DNA of 64,000 nucleotides from Actinobacteria bacterium UBA2184 (lineage in GTDB: Bacteria > Actinomycetota > Coriobacteriia > Anaerosomatales > Anaerosomataceae): positions 58,712 to 122,711 of the forward strand of contig DCVQ01000025.1 of assembly GCA_002328745.1 (NCBI GenBank), given 5' to 3'. The notes beneath the pieces were generated by a model. That model was not told the origin of the DNA. It ran no database searches and saw nothing but the letters and a program-made list of their open reading frames with translations. Shown piece by piece: positions 1 to 10,388 of this stretch. The position numbers and the translations under genes were made by a program. The first letter of the stretch is position 1. Each line of letters opens with the position of its first letter.

Positions 1-572
<572 letters not shown>

Positions 573-573
573 C

Positions 574-876
574 TCAGGCGTCCTCTCCCGAACAGGTTGG
601 GTGGGCGGCGACCAGCGCGTCGAGCGCGCGAGCGAGTTCGCCGAGCGGCTCGGCCGTGATGCAGTACAGCATGCCCGTCCCCTGCGGCGTGGCATGCACG
701 AGACCTGCCGCCTTCAGCACCGCGATGTGCTGTGAGATCGTGGACTGCGCCAGGGGGATCTCGTCGAAGATCTCTCCGCCCATGCAGGCATCCTGCGCCG
801 CGAGCAGGTGGAGGATGCGGATGCGCGCCGGGTGCGCAAGCGCGCGCCCGGTCTCGGCCATGCGATCGTCGTCCAT
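574..876 (-). CDS. arsR: ArsR-family metalloregulator
   Basis: A 100-residue winged-helix protein of the ArsR/SmtB type: the region around ARIRILHLL and the recognition helix STISQHIAVLKAAGLV are typical. The classic ELCVCDL arsenic-binding motif is replaced by DACMGGEI with one cysteine at residue 31. Other cysteines are at 72 and 95, so the metalloid site may be assembled differently from the plasmid R773 type. It directly precedes acr3 with a one-base gap and is expected to repress the pair until arsenite binds. A dyad lies just upstream of the start. Confidence 0.88.
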   Translation of the reverse strand: MDDDRMAETGRALAHPARIRILHLLAAQDACMGGEIFDEIPLAQSTISQHIAVLKAAGLVHATPQGTGMLYCITAEPLGELARALDALVAAHPTCSGEDA

Positions 877-897
877 GCGGCCCTCCGCCTCAATCGT

Positions 898-920
898 TCA
901 TCGTCGATATACGATAATGA
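898..920. promoter_or_regulatory. Candidate ArsR operator
   Basis: ATCGT at 900-904 and ACGAT at 911-915 form an inverted repeat around CGATAT, with imperfect extension on both sides, 22 bp upstream of the arsR start. The position and the imperfect dyad fit an ArsR/SmtB autoregulatory operator. Inferred from symmetry only. Confidence 0.45.
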
Positions 921-955
921 CCGCCGAGGGGTTCCGTCAACACCGGGCACGCAAA

Positions 956-981
956 GAGGGCGGCCCCGTGGGGCCGCCCTC
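956..981 (-). terminator. Intrinsic terminator after cold-shock gene
   Basis: A 12-bp perfect stem (GAGGGCGGCCCC against GGGGCCGCCCTC) with a two-base loop lies 28 bp past the cold-shock stop. On the minus strand it is followed by TTTGC. Confidence 0.7.
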
Positions 982-1008
982 CTGCATGCGTATCGTCTTA
1001 CTCGCTCG

Positions 1009-1212
1009 TTAGAGCTTGTGGACGTTGGTCGCCTGCTTCTTGCCGTTGTTGCCGGTGGCCTCGTCGAACGAAACCTTCTGGCCCTCGTCGAGGGTCTTGA
1101 AACCCTCGCCCTGGATCTCGGAGAAGTGGACGAACAGATCGTCGCCATCCTCACGCGAGATGAAGCCATAGCCCTTGTCCGGGTTGAACCACTTCACGGT
1201 ACCTTCAGCCAT
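1009..1212 (-). CDS. Cold-shock protein (CspA family)
   Basis: A 67-residue single OB-fold protein beginning [20 protein letters not shown], with RNP-1 (KGYGFI) and RNP-2 (LFVHFSEI) motifs that bind single-stranded nucleic acid. The start was chosen for the AGGAAGAAGG ribosome binding site seven bases upstream; an in-frame ATG eight codons earlier lacks this. Such proteins act as RNA chaperones. It is monocistronic, with a terminator directly downstream. Confidence 0.95.
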   Translation of the reverse strand: MAEGTVKWFNPDKGYGFISREDGDDLFVHFSEIQGEGFKTLDEGQKVSFDEATGNNGKKQATNVHKL

Positions 1213-1368
1213 TCCAAACCTTCTTCCTCGCCCCACCGGGGCAAAACTTACGGCGCGACTCCCGCTTCATTGAAAGCGGTCTGTCACGCCGCAATCCTTC
1301 GGACCCAATCGGTCCGCGGGCGCAGTGTATCAGGTTTTCCGCCGAAATGCACCAGCCCCGCGGACGCG

Positions 1369-3084
1369 CTACTGCCTGACCACGCATCCATCGTCCGTCG
1401 CCGCGGGATCGACGCCCTCGCCGCGCTCGCCCGCGAACACGCCGATCTCGATGCCGAGCGCCTCCTTGGCCATCTCCCGGAGCTTGTACTTCTGTATCTT
1501 GCCGGAGGCCGTGAGCGGGAATTCGTCGACGAAGAACACGTGCTTCGGCGCCTTGTAGCGCGCCATCCGGGCCCGCGCGTACTCCTGGACATCGCCTTCG
1601 GTGATGTCGCTTCCTGCCGACCGGCGCACGAACGCCCCGACAACCTCGCCGTACTTCGCATCCGGCACCCCGACGACCTGTGCATCCTCGATGCCGGGCA
1701 TCGTGTAGAGGAACTCCTCGATCTCGCGCGGGTAGATGTTCTCGCCGCCGCGGATGATCATGTCCTTGATGCGACCGGTGATGCGGTAGTAGCCGTCTTC
1801 GTCCACCGTGCCCACGTCACCCGAGTGAAGCCATCCGTCGGCATCGATGGCGGCCGCGGTGGCCTCGGGCATCTTGTAGTAGCCCTTCATGATGTTGTAG
1901 CCGCGGCACAGGAACTCGCCGGGCTGACCCGGCGCGCAATCCTCACCCGTTTCGGGGTCGACCACGCGCACCTCGATCTGATCGTGGCGCGTGCCGACCG
2001 TCTCGCACTTCCGCTCGAGCGTGTCGTCCACCGTCGTCTGCATGAACACCGGCGACGCCTCGGTCAGGCCGTAGCAGATGGTCATCTCGGAAGCGTGCAT
2101 CCGATCGATGACCTGGCGCATGGTCTCGATGGGGCAAGGCGATCCCGCCATGATCCCGGTGCGCAGGCTCGTGAGGTCGAACATGTCGAACATCGGGTGG
2201 TTCAGCTCCGCGATGAACATCGTGGGCACTCCGTAGAGCGCGGTGGCGCGCTCCTTCTGCACCGCGGCCAGCACGAGCACCGGGTCGAAGCTCTCGACCA
2301 TGACCGCGGTCGAGCCGTGCGTGAGGATCGCCATGATGCCGAGCACGATGCCGAAGCAATGGAACAGCGGCACCGGCAGGCAGACCCGATCGTCGAGGCC
2401 GAGGTTCTGCCGTTCGCCGATGTAGAAGCCGTTGTTGAGCACGTTACGGCTCGTGAGCATGACGCCCTTGGGGAAGCCGGTGGTGCCCGACGTGTACTGC
2501 ATGTTCACCACATCGTCGGCATGGAGCGATGCCGTGATCTCGCGCAGCGGCGCGTCGGGCATGTTCTCGCCGAGGACCAGCAGCTCGGGCATCGAGTAGA
2601 AGCCACGGTGCTTCTCCGGCCCCATGTAGATAAGGTTCTTCAGGAAGGGGAAGCGCTCGCTCGAGAGGTGCCCGCGCGGTTGCGTCGCCGCCTCGGGGAC
2701 CAGTTCGCGAACGATCTTCACGTAGTCGACATCGCGAAACGCGTCGATGATCGCGAGCGCCTTCATGTCGGACTGCTCGAGCACGTAGGCGAGCTCGTGC
2801 GCCTTGTAGACCGGGTTGACCGTCACGAGCACGGCGCCGATCTTCGCGGTCGCGAACGCGAGCGTCAGCCAGTCGGGCACGTTGCGCGCCCACACGCCCA
2901 CGTGGTCGCCCTTGCCGATGCCGGTCGCGAGCAGGCCCTTCGCGAGATGGTCGCAGCGACGGTCGAACTCGGCGTACGTCCACCGCAGATCGCGGTCGGG
3001 ATAGACGATGAAGTCGTGCCCGGGATGGGCGGCGACCTGCCGCTCGAAGTACTGGCCGATCGTGAGGTCGGTGTGCAGCTCCAT
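1369..3084 (-). CDS. Acyl-CoA ligase (AMP-forming, medium/long-chain type)
   Basis: A 571-residue ANL-superfamily enzyme. The AMP-binding motif [11 protein letters not shown] sits at about residues 197-207, the A5 region YGLTEASP and the core motif [18 protein letters not shown] follow, and the C-terminal lysine motif [13 protein letters not shown] is intact, so activity is expected. It forms acyl-adenylates and transfers them to CoA; substrate cannot be read from sequence but similarity of layout is to FadD-type ligases. It starts 10 bp after the stop of the cupin regulator, whose stop codon overlaps this gene's ribosome binding site (AAGGGG), so the two form an operon. Confidence 0.92.
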   Translation of the reverse strand: MELHTDLTIGQYFERQVAAHPGHDFIVYPDRDLRWTYAEFDRRCDHLAKGLLATGIGKGDHVGVWARNVPDWLTLAFATAKIGAVLVTVNPVYKAHELAYVLEQSDMKALAIIDAFRDVDYVKIVRELVPEAATQPRGHLSSERFPFLKNLIYMGPEKHRGFYSMPELLVLGENMPDAPLREITASLHADDVVNMQYTSGTTGFPKGVMLTSRNVLNNGFYIGERQNLGLDDRVCLPVPLFHCFGIVLGIMAILTHGSTAVMVESFDPVLVLAAVQKERATALYGVPTMFIAELNHPMFDMFDLTSLRTGIMAGSPCPIETMRQVIDRMHASEMTICYGLTEASPVFMQTTVDDTLERKCETVGTRHDQIEVRVVDPETGEDCAPGQPGEFLCRGYNIMKGYYKMPEATAAAIDADGWLHSGDVGTVDEDGYYRITGRIKDMIIRGGENIYPREIEEFLYTMPGIEDAQVVGVPDAKYGEVVGAFVRRSAGSDITEGDVQEYARARMARYKAPKHVFFVDEFPLTASGKIQKYKLREMAKEALGIEIGVFAGERGEGVDPAATDDGCVVRQ

Positions 3085-3094
3085 GCCGCTCCCC

Positions 3095-3676
3095 TTAAGC
3101 CGGCGCGTACACGACGGCGAGGATCTTCGCGGGCGCGGTCCCCGCAGTGCGCACCTGGTGGGGCACGATCGAGTCGTAGTAGATGCTGTCGCCCGTCTGG
3201 AGAACGTGGCGCTCCTTGCCGTACTCGACCTCGATCGCGCCGCCGAGCACGAACAGGAACTCCTCGCCTTCGTGCGACGAGAGCTTGTGCTCGCCGGTGT
3301 CGGCGGGCTCGACGTCGATGAGGAACGGCTCCATGTGCCGCGATGCCTTGCCGCTCGCCAGCGAGAAGAAGCCGAGCACGCCGGCATCTCCGGCCGTCTC
3401 GAGACTCCGCACCCGTTGCACCTGTTCGGCTTCGTCCCGGCGCGTGACGATGGGGCCGAGCTCCGTCTCGTCGTCGAGCAGCGTGCCGAGTCGCACTCCC
3501 ATGGCGCGCGTGAGGCGAATGAGTGGTGCCAGTGAAGGGGCGGCCTCTCCGCTCTCCAGCCGCTCTATCGTGGCGGCGTCGCAACCGCTGCGCTCCGCCA
3601 GGTCCGCTGTCGACAGGCCGAGCGACTCGCGCAGGGTGGTCATCTTCGCGCCGATGCGGCTGTCGGTGGTCGTCAT
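3095..3676 (-). CDS. XRE-family regulator with C-terminal cupin domain
   Basis: 193 residues. The N-terminal third is a lambda-repressor-like helix-turn-helix ([18 protein letters not shown], then [21 protein letters not shown]). The C-terminal half is a cupin barrel, seen in the [16 protein letters not shown] and [17 protein letters not shown] strands. ATG at 3676 follows GGGGGAGGG. Regulators of this architecture often sense small carboxylates or acyl compounds and control the adjacent catabolic gene. Here it is cotranscribed with the acyl-CoA ligase, so local control is likely. Confidence 0.9.
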   Translation of the reverse strand: MTTTDSRIGAKMTTLRESLGLSTADLAERSGCDAATIERLESGEAAPSLAPLIRLTRAMGVRLGTLLDDETELGPIVTRRDEAEQVQRVRSLETAGDAGVLGFFSLASGKASRHMEPFLIDVEPADTGEHKLSSHEGEEFLFVLGGAIEVEYGKERHVLQTGDSIYYDSIVPHQVRTAGTAPAKILAVVYAPA

Positions 3677-4133
3677 GGGTCCCTCCCCCGGTTTCGAGCG
3701 CCGCTGCGTGCGGCGGTAGGAGCATGATAGCGGATGAGGCCTCGAGCGCGGCACGTGCGATCGGCATCCGCACTCGGGCTCCACTGCGCTGCTCGCCGGG
3801 ACTACCGGCGCGGTCGCGAGGGTGCCGGACGGACTACCGTCGGTCAGCGCGATCGCGGGATGACTCCATTTTATGCAAGACCTGACAGGGCGCGGAGCCC
3901 ATGAGATCGAGTCTCTCCCGATGCCCGAGTGGCAGCCCCGCCCCACACCGGTCCACGCACGCACGTGCTCAGGACGAACACACCCGAGACTCGAGCGATG
4001 CCGTCAGGACGGCTGATGTGATTTCTTTCACTATCGTGCTTGTGATGCATTTCACGTGGGTACGTATCCATTAGCGGCGTACGTGCGTAGCCCCATCAGG
4101 ATGGGGCCGGAGGCGGAGAGGAGGTGGCTCGCA
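3677..4133. other. Long intergenic region between divergent genes
   Basis: 457 bp without a convincing gene between the cupin regulator and the small membrane protein. The left part is GC-rich and featureless. The right part is AT-richer and contains the tandem dyads listed separately at 4017-4056, so promoters probably lie at the right end. Confidence 0.6.
4017..4056 (+). promoter_or_regulatory. Tandem CRP/FNR-type binding sites (candidate)
   Basis: TGTGA-N6-TCACT at 4017-4032 and TGTGA-N6-TCACG at 4041-4056 are two similar dyads spaced 24 bp centre to centre, 78 bp before the start of the small membrane protein gene. The half-site TGTGA and N6 spacing match CRP-family operators. Protein identity is inferred. 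Confidence 0.4.
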
Positions 4134-4298
4134 ATGTCGACCACGATGATCCTCGTGCTGTTCACCATCGGATGGCTGCTCTTGCAGTACGCGATTCCGG
4201 GCGCAGTGTCCTACTATCTGATTCACCGGGACGAGATGAAGAGCGCCGGCGGCGCGCGACCGGTCGTTCAGACCCGGCACGTGCCTCACGGTGTCTGA
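4134..4298 (+). CDS. Small single-pass membrane protein, unknown function
   Basis: A 54-residue protein starting MSTTMILVLFTIGWLLLQYA, preceded by GAGGAGGTGG. One hydrophobic helix covers roughly residues 5-27 and is followed by a short charged tail. No family recognised. A good ribosome binding site, possible upstream operators and a strong hairpin after the stop support a real, independently transcribed small gene. Confidence 0.6.
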   Translation: MSTTMILVLFTIGWLLLQYAIPGAVSYYLIHRDEMKSAGGARPVVQTRHVPHGV

Positions 4299-4326
4299 TC
4301 ACACAATCGATCCTCATATGTTCGGT

Positions 4327-4355
4327 GTGAGCCACGTCAGTCCGACGTGGCTCAC
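4327..4355 (+). terminator. Intrinsic terminator of small membrane protein gene
   Basis: A 12-bp perfect stem (GTGAGCCACGTC/GACGTGGCTCAC) with a five-base loop, 28 bp after the stop, followed by CCGTTT. Confidence 0.7.
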
Positions 4356-4432
4356 CCGTTTCAGAGCATGACCCGACCGCCTCTCCCGCTCGGGACTTCA
4401 GAGTGCGCGGAGAGCAACATCTCGCCATACGA

Positions 4433-4461
4433 AGAGAGGGCCACCTTGGGCGGCCCTCTCT
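4433..4461 (-). terminator. Intrinsic terminator of SDR gene
   Basis: AGAGAGGGCC pairs with GGCCCTCTCT across a nine-base loop, 26 bp downstream of the minus-strand SDR stop at 4488; TTCGTATG follows on that strand. Confidence 0.65.
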
Positions 4462-4487
4462 ATGGTGGATCTTCCGCCCAGCAGCAG

Positions 4488-5252
4488 CTAGGCGGCGGTC
4501 CAACCGGCGTCCGCCGGGATGTTCGCACCGTTGATCATCTTCGAGTCGTCGGAGGCAAGGAACAGCGCCAGGTTCGCGATGTCGAGGGCCTCGAGGAACG
4601 CGGGGATGATGCCGGCGTACACGCCGGCCTGCTGACCGCCATCGGGGTCGATGATCGAGGGATCGACGCTCGACATGATGTTGGTCTTCACGCCGCCGGC
4701 GATGATCGAGTTGCAGCGGACGCCCGACTTGCCGTAGTACCACGCGGTGTTCTTGGTGAGACCCACGCAGGCGTGCTTGCTCATGGTGTACGCGACACCC
4801 GCCGCGCCACCGTGCTCGCCGGCCACCGAGGCGGTGTTGACGATCGAGCCGCTTCCCTTGGCGATCATGACCGGCAACGCCAGGTTGGTCAGGTAGAGCG
4901 GGCCGTACGTGTTGATGCTCATGACACGGGCGAGCACGTCATCGCTGTAGTGCGCGGCGCCCGCGAAGTTGTCCATGACGCCGGCGTTGTTGCACAGCAC
5001 GTCCAGCGTGCCGTACGTGCCGGTCGCGGTATCGACGATCTTCTTGCAGTCTTCCTTCTTGGACACATCGCCCTGCACGCCGGTGATCTCGCCGCCCGCT
5101 GCCTTGACTTCGGCCACGACCTCGTCGAGCGTCGTCTGGTTCCACTCGGCCGCCACGACCTTGGCGCCCTCGGCCGCGAACAGGTTCGCCATAGCGCGAC
5201 CCATCCCGGAGCCGGCCCCGGTGATAACCGCCACTTTGCCTTCCAGCCTCAT
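4488..5252 (-). CDS. Short-chain dehydrogenase/reductase
   Basis: 254 residues with all classical SDR landmarks. These are TGAGSGMG near residue 12 (nucleotide binding), the NNAG motif, a catalytic serine in NTASVAG, and YTMSK as the Tyr-x3-Lys pair. ATG at 5252 follows AGGGG by eight bases; a longer in-frame reading to 5321 lacks a ribosome binding site. Substrate unknown; many relatives oxidise 3-hydroxyacyl or sugar/steroid alcohols. A second SDR at 33447-34205 belongs to the same broad group. A 5-bp dyad upstream may serve as operator. Confidence 0.9.
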   Translation of the reverse strand: MRLEGKVAVITGAGSGMGRAMANLFAAEGAKVVAAEWNQTTLDEVVAEVKAAGGEITGVQGDVSKKEDCKKIVDTATGTYGTLDVLCNNAGVMDNFAGAAHYSDDVLARVMSINTYGPLYLTNLALPVMIAKGSGSIVNTASVAGEHGGAAGVAYTMSKHACVGLTKNTAWYYGKSGVRCNSIIAGGVKTNIMSSVDPSIIDPDGGQQAGVYAGIIPAFLEALDIANLALFLASDDSKMINGANIPADAGWTAA

Positions 5253-5314
5253 ACGGAACACCCCTATCCCTTGGACATGCGAAACGGGCCCTGTGCCCGC
5301 CCCCCTGCTAGTTC

Positions 5315-5328
5315 GTAACATTCGTTAC
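5315..5328. promoter_or_regulatory. Candidate operator upstream of SDR
   Basis: GTAAC-ATTC-GTTAC is a perfect inverted repeat 63-76 bp before the SDR start, in a TetR-operator-like position. Symmetry only; the regulator is unknown. Confidence 0.4.
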
Positions 5329-5430
5329 AATAGCGGATGTGACCGACGCGTCAACCCGCCAGCCGCAGGGCGTGGCCGCTTCGGGTATGTACCCGGCATC
5401 GATGCTCCGCTCTCGGAGAAGGGGGTAGGC

Positions 5431-5787
5431 GTGGATTGGCAGCTCCTCCCCGCGCTTGCCGCCGCCGGGCTGATGACCGCCATCGGCGTGGCGGCCGCCA
5501 TTCGGCCCGCTTCCCTTGAGCTGGTAGGGGTCTTCGCCCGCTCGCCGCTCGGCACCTCGGAGATCCGGGCCGTGTTCGGCGGGATGTTCGCAGCTCTCGG
5601 CCTCGCGGCGCTCGTGACGCGCGAACCCGTCGTGTTCGCCGCGCTCGGGGCCGCATGGCTTGCGGACGTCACGGTCCGGATGGTCTCGGTGGCGGTGGAT
5701 CGCGTGCCGCCGAAGGAGGCGCTCCCCGTGCTCGCCATCGGCCTCCTGATGGGCCTCGCCCTGCTCAGCGGCTACTGGCTCGCCTGA
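5431..5787 (+). CDS. Four-helix membrane protein, DUF4345-like
   Basis: 118 residues from a GTG start at 5431 preceded by AGGGGG. Four hydrophobic segments are evident, with EIRAVFGGMFAALGLAAL as the most diagnostic stretch. Size and the RxxxGGM feature resemble the DUF4345 family of small integral membrane proteins; function unknown. The 3' end overlaps the convergent YaiI-family gene by 16 bp. Confidence 0.7.
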   Translation: MDWQLLPALAAAGLMTAIGVAAAIRPASLELVGVFARSPLGTSEIRAVFGGMFAALGLAALVTREPVVFAALGAAWLADVTVRMVSVAVDRVPPKEALPVLAIGLLMGLALLSGYWLA

Positions 5788-6236
5788 CCGCACGTGCGAA
5801 GCAGCCGCTCGAGCTGCTCGATGAAGTGCTCGCGGTCCTCGTCCGTGAATTTGGGCGGGCCGCCGTGACGGCCACCCTGGCGTCGGAGGCGGGCCTCGGC
5901 ATGCCGCACCATCAGTTCCGCGTCGATGGTCGCGAGGTGGAAGATCCGTCCGCGCGGACTGAGCGCGCCCGCGCCCCTGCCGAGCGCCATCGCGGCGAGC
6001 CCGATGTCCTGGGTCACCACGGCATCTCCGGGGAGGAGCCGCTCCACGACAGCGAAGTCGGCCGCGTCGCGCCCGCCGCTCACTTGCACCGCCTCGACGC
6101 CCCTGCGGTCCGCGTACCGGTCGAGATTCTGCGTGCTGTTAGCCACGACCACCACCTGCCACCCGTGCTGTCGGGCTACGGCGATGGCCTCCCGGGTGAC
6201 CGGGCACGCGTCCGCGTCGATGTAGAGCGTGGCCAT
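5772..6236 (-). CDS. YaiI/YqxD (DUF188) family protein
   Basis: 154 residues beginning MATLYIDADACPVTREAI, the hallmark N-terminus of the UPF0178/DUF188 family, with VVTQDIGLAAMALGRGAGALSPRG as the second conserved block. The aspartates near the N-terminus and in TQDIGLA recall PIN-like nuclease folds, so a nuclease role has been suspected for the family, but none is established here. It lies 23 bp downstream of citrate synthase on the same strand and could be its cotranscribed partner. Confidence 0.92.
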   Translation of the reverse strand: MATLYIDADACPVTREAIAVARQHGWQVVVVANSTQNLDRYADRRGVEAVQVSGGRDAADFAVVERLLPGDAVVTQDIGLAAMALGRGAGALSPRGRIFHLATIDAELMVRHAEARLRRQGGRHGGPPKFTDEDREHFIEQLERLLRTCGQASQ

Positions 6237-6259
6237 CCCGGCGGCCCCGCTGCCGCGCT

Positions 6260-7648
<1,389 letters not shown>

Positions 7649-7858
7649 GTCGTTCCCCTCTCGCCCGCCGATCGTCAACGCAGAACGACCAGGGGGCCGC
7701 TCGGATGGCCGTCTGTGCGGCCGTCATGCGGAAGCGGCCGAGGCTGCCTCCGGCGACTGTGGCGCCGCGCGCGCTCATCGCGAACGCACGGGCCTCACCC
7801 CCCATTCTACCCGAAGCGGGGTCCGCCTCCCGAACGCGGCGGACCGGCGGCGCCACGG

Positions 7859-9016
7859 CTAGCGGAGCACGCCCTCGATCCGATCGAGGATGGCATCGAG
7901 CACAGAACGGGACGTCGCCAGGTTGAGACGCGCATACCCGCGCCCGTGCGGCCCGAAGTCAGGACCCGGCGATAGTGCGACGCGTGCGTGCTCGAGCAGC
8001 CAGGCCGCGGGGTCGTCACCGAGGCCGAGCGCGCGCATGTCGAGCCACAACAGATACGTCGCCTCCGGGATCGTCACGCCGATAGCGGGCAGCCGGTCGG
8101 CGAGGCGCTCCGCCGCGTGCTCGCGCTGACCGCTCAAGAAGGCGCGCGTTCCTTCGAGCCACTCGCGTCCGCCGGTCCACGCCGCGAGCGCGGCGACGGC
8201 GCCGGGCGTGCCCACCGCGCCGAGCAGATGATCGGGGAGCGCCGCCAGGCCGTCGCGCAGGCGCGCATCGCCCACATGCGCCACCGCGCACCGCAGGCCG
8301 GCGAGGTTGAAGGCCTTGCTTGCCGAGCTGACCGTCACCGTTCGCCCCGCCGCATCCTCGCCGAGCGACGCGAAGGGAACGTGCTCGCCGGGCGCAAAGA
8401 CAAGGTCGCTCCAGATCTCATCGCTGATCACCAGGAGATCGTGGCGCTCGGCCACCCCGGCGATCGCGTCCAGCTCGTCGCGCGTGAATGCCCGTCCGGT
8501 GGGGTTGTGCGGATCGCACAACAGGATCGCGGTCGTGCGATCGTCGATGACCGACTCGAGGCGCTCCCGATCGAGCGTCCACGTTCCCGGCTCGAGAGGG
8601 CAGTCGATCACGCGACGCCCGACCGACTCGACGACCCGGAAGAACGGCGGGTACACGGGCGTGAGCAGGACGACGCCGTCGCCCGGCGCCGTGCGCAGCA
8701 TCAGCGCCGCGTCCACCGCCTGGAGCACGTCGCAGAAGACACGCACCTCGGCGGGGTCCGGCGCCCAGCCATGGCTCTCGCGCTGCCAGGTCGCGTACGC
8801 CTCCGGGAGCGCCGCGGTCGCGGCGAAGCTGTAACCGAAGTCCCCGCGTTCGACCAGATCGCGCACGGCGTCCACCGCGCCGGGGAACGGGGGCAGGTCC
8901 ATGTCCGCCACCCACGCGGGCAGCACGTCAGGGCTGTAACGCGTCCACTTCACGCCCGCAAGCGACCGAAGGCGCGCAAGTTCGGGCAGATCGGGCAGTT
9001 CGGGCAGCGTGGCCAT
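7859..9016 (-). CDS. PatB/MalY-type aminotransferase (C-S lyase)
   Basis: 385-residue fold-type I PLP enzyme. Characteristic features are PAWVADMDLPPFPGAV near the N-terminus, DPHNPTGRAFTRDEL, VISDEIWSDLVF and the PLP-lysine region VSSASKAFNLAGLRCA. These match cystathionine beta-lyases of the PatB/MalY class, which split cystathionine or related thioethers. ATG at 9016 has GGAGAGG nine bases upstream; an ATG three codons earlier abuts that site and is less likely. Monocistronic, divergent from the padR operon. Confidence 0.9.
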   Translation of the reverse strand: MATLPELPDLPELARLRSLAGVKWTRYSPDVLPAWVADMDLPPFPGAVDAVRDLVERGDFGYSFAATAALPEAYATWQRESHGWAPDPAEVRVFCDVLQAVDAALMLRTAPGDGVVLLTPVYPPFFRVVESVGRRVIDCPLEPGTWTLDRERLESVIDDRTTAILLCDPHNPTGRAFTRDELDAIAGVAERHDLLVISDEIWSDLVFAPGEHVPFASLGEDAAGRTVTVSSASKAFNLAGLRCAVAHVGDARLRDGLAALPDHLLGAVGTPGAVAALAAWTGGREWLEGTRAFLSGQREHAAERLADRLPAIGVTIPEATYLLWLDMRALGLGDDPAAWLLEHARVALSPGPDFGPHGRGYARLNLATSRSVLDAILDRIEGVLR

Positions 9017-9087
9017 GGGCGTCATCCTCTCCGATGCCGACGATACCAGACGCGGCTGACGGGCGGTGCGGCCAGGGGTGCCCGTCC

Positions 9088-9116
9088 TTGACTTCTAGAT
9101 GTGAGTCACATAGAGT
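9088..9116 (+). promoter_or_regulatory. padR promoter with embedded operator
   Basis: TTGACT (9088-9093), 17 bp spacer, TAGAGT (9111-9116). The spacer carries the perfect palindrome ATGTGAGTCACAT (9099-9111). PadR repressors recognise ATGT/ACAT half-sites, so this is a good autoregulation site; a weaker copy, ATGTGTCAC, is at 9129-9137. Confidence 0.65.
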
Positions 9117-9161
9117 TCCCCGAGAGGTATGTGTCACCCGCATATAGCACAGGAGCGATCC

Positions 9162-9611
9162 GTGGATGCAACACCCCAACACGACGACTTCCAGGGCGAG
9201 ACCGGCCACGACGCCGGGCGGCCCTGCTGCCGCCGCGCCGGCGGCGGCGGACGCGGCGCGCTCGTCGAACCGGCGGCGCTCGCGGCACTGCTCGGCACCG
9301 CGGCACACGGCTACGACCTGCGTCGCGTGATCGCCGAGATCACCAACGGCGAACTCGAGGTGGACATCGGCGGCCTGTACCGCGTCCTTCGGCGCATGGA
9401 GGCCGAGGGGTTCGTGACCTCGTCGTGGGCCGAGGGCGGCCCCGGTCCCCAGCGGCGCGACTACCGGCTGACCGAGCAGGGCCACGCGCTCGCCGAGCAT
9501 TGGGTCTCGCACCTCCGCGAGCGCGAGCGGCTCTCGGGTCTGCTGGCGGATGCCCTCGCCGACGCGCTCAAGCACGGTCACGCCGACTCGAAAGGAACGC
9601 ACGATGCCTAA
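9162..9611 (+). CDS. PadR-family transcriptional regulator
   Basis: 149 residues from GTG 9162 (AGGAG six bases upstream). A short N-terminal extension with CCRRAGGGGRG may bind metal or be flexible. The winged helix follows (LLGTAAHGYDLRRVIAEI, then GGLYRVLRRMEAEGFV), typical of PadR. It heads an operon with two NifX-like proteins and two ferredoxin-fused MinD-like ATPases; the stop overlaps the next start by 8 bp. It probably represses its own operon through the palindrome in its promoter. Confidence 0.88.
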   Translation: MDATPQHDDFQGETGHDAGRPCCRRAGGGGRGALVEPAALAALLGTAAHGYDLRRVIAEITNGELEVDIGGLYRVLRRMEAEGFVTSSWAEGGPGPQRRDYRLTEQGHALAEHWVSHLRERERLSGLLADALADALKHGHADSKGTHDA

Positions 9612-9969
9612 GGTAGCGATCTCCACGCTCGGCCCGACGCTCGACGACAAGGTCGACGAGCACTTCGGACGCGCCACGGTGCTCCTGATCGTGGACACCG
9701 ACACCCTCGAAGTCGAGGTGGTCGACAACAGCGCCAACCGAAACGCGATGCAGGGCGCGGGAATCGGCGCCGCGGAGGCGGTATCGGAACGTGGCGCGTC
9801 GCACGTGGTGACGGGACATCTCGGGCCGAAAGCGTTCCGCGCGCTCGCCGCGGCGGGCATCTCGGGCTTCAACGGCACGGGTCTCACGGCCCGCGACGCG
9901 GTGACAGCGTTCAAGGAGTCGCGGCTCGAACCGCTCTCCGAGGGCGAGTCCCATACCGGCATCCAGTAG
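9604..9969 (+). CDS. NifX/NifB-C-like (dinitrogenase cofactor-type) protein
   Basis: 121 residues, MPKVAISTLGPTLDDKVDEH at the start and the conserved HFGRA signature, then a Rossmann-like domain of the NifX/NafY/VnfX family. In non-nitrogen-fixing anaerobes these small proteins accompany Mrp/MinD-type ATPases and are thought to carry metal-sulfur cofactors or oxyanion-derived clusters. No nif genes occur here, so a nitrogenase role is unlikely. Translationally coupled to padR. Confidence 0.85.
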   Translation: MPKVAISTLGPTLDDKVDEHFGRATVLLIVDTDTLEVEVVDNSANRNAMQGAGIGAAEAVSERGASHVVTGHLGPKAFRALAAAGISGFNGTGLTARDAVTAFKESRLEPLSEGESHTGIQ

Positions 9970-10010
9970 CGCGGACCTGGCAGTCCCCGCAGATCACGAG
10001 GAGGCACTTG

Positions 10011-10388
10011 ATGGAGGAACGCATCGTACTCGCCGTCCCCACGCTCGGTGAGGGCGGCCTCGATGGAGAACGGTCGGCGCACTTCGGCCACTGCGACTGC
10101 TTCACCATCATCGAGATCGACAACGGTGAGATCGCAGCGGTGCGGGTCGTCGAAAACCCGCCGCACGAGGAAGGCGGCTGCCTGCGCCCTGTCAACCTGC
10201 TCGCTTCCCACGGCGTCAACGCGCTGATGGCCGCGGGCATGGGCGCCCGCCCGCTCGCCGGGTTCAACGACGCCGGGATCACCGTGTACTTCGAGACCGA
10301 GACGCCCGGCATCCGTGCGGCCGTCGACCTGGTGCTCGCCGGAAACGTGATCACCATGGATCCCGGTCAGGCATGCGGGGGCCACTAG
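10011..10388 (+). CDS. NifX-like protein, second copy
   Basis: 125 residues from ATG 10011 behind AGGAGG. The core HFGHCDCFTIIEID and AGMGARPLAGFNDAGI matches the same family as the preceding gene but with extra cysteines (CDC, GGCLRP, CGGH at the C-terminus), which suggests direct metal or cluster binding. It overlaps the following ATPase by 16 bp, so cotranslation with the cluster-carrying ATPase is likely. Confidence 0.86.
   Translation: MEERIVLAVPTLGEGGLDGERSAHFGHCDCFTIIEIDNGEIAAVRVVENPPHEEGGCLRPVNLLASHGVNALMAAGMGARPLAGFNDAGITVYFETETPGIRAAVDLVLAGNVITMDPGQACGGH

Noticed and set aside
808..3321. 837-residue plus-strand open frame
   Set aside because: Antisense to the cold-shock, acyl-CoA ligase and cupin regulator genes; low-complexity His/Arg/Val-rich translation typical of shadow frames in GC-rich DNA.
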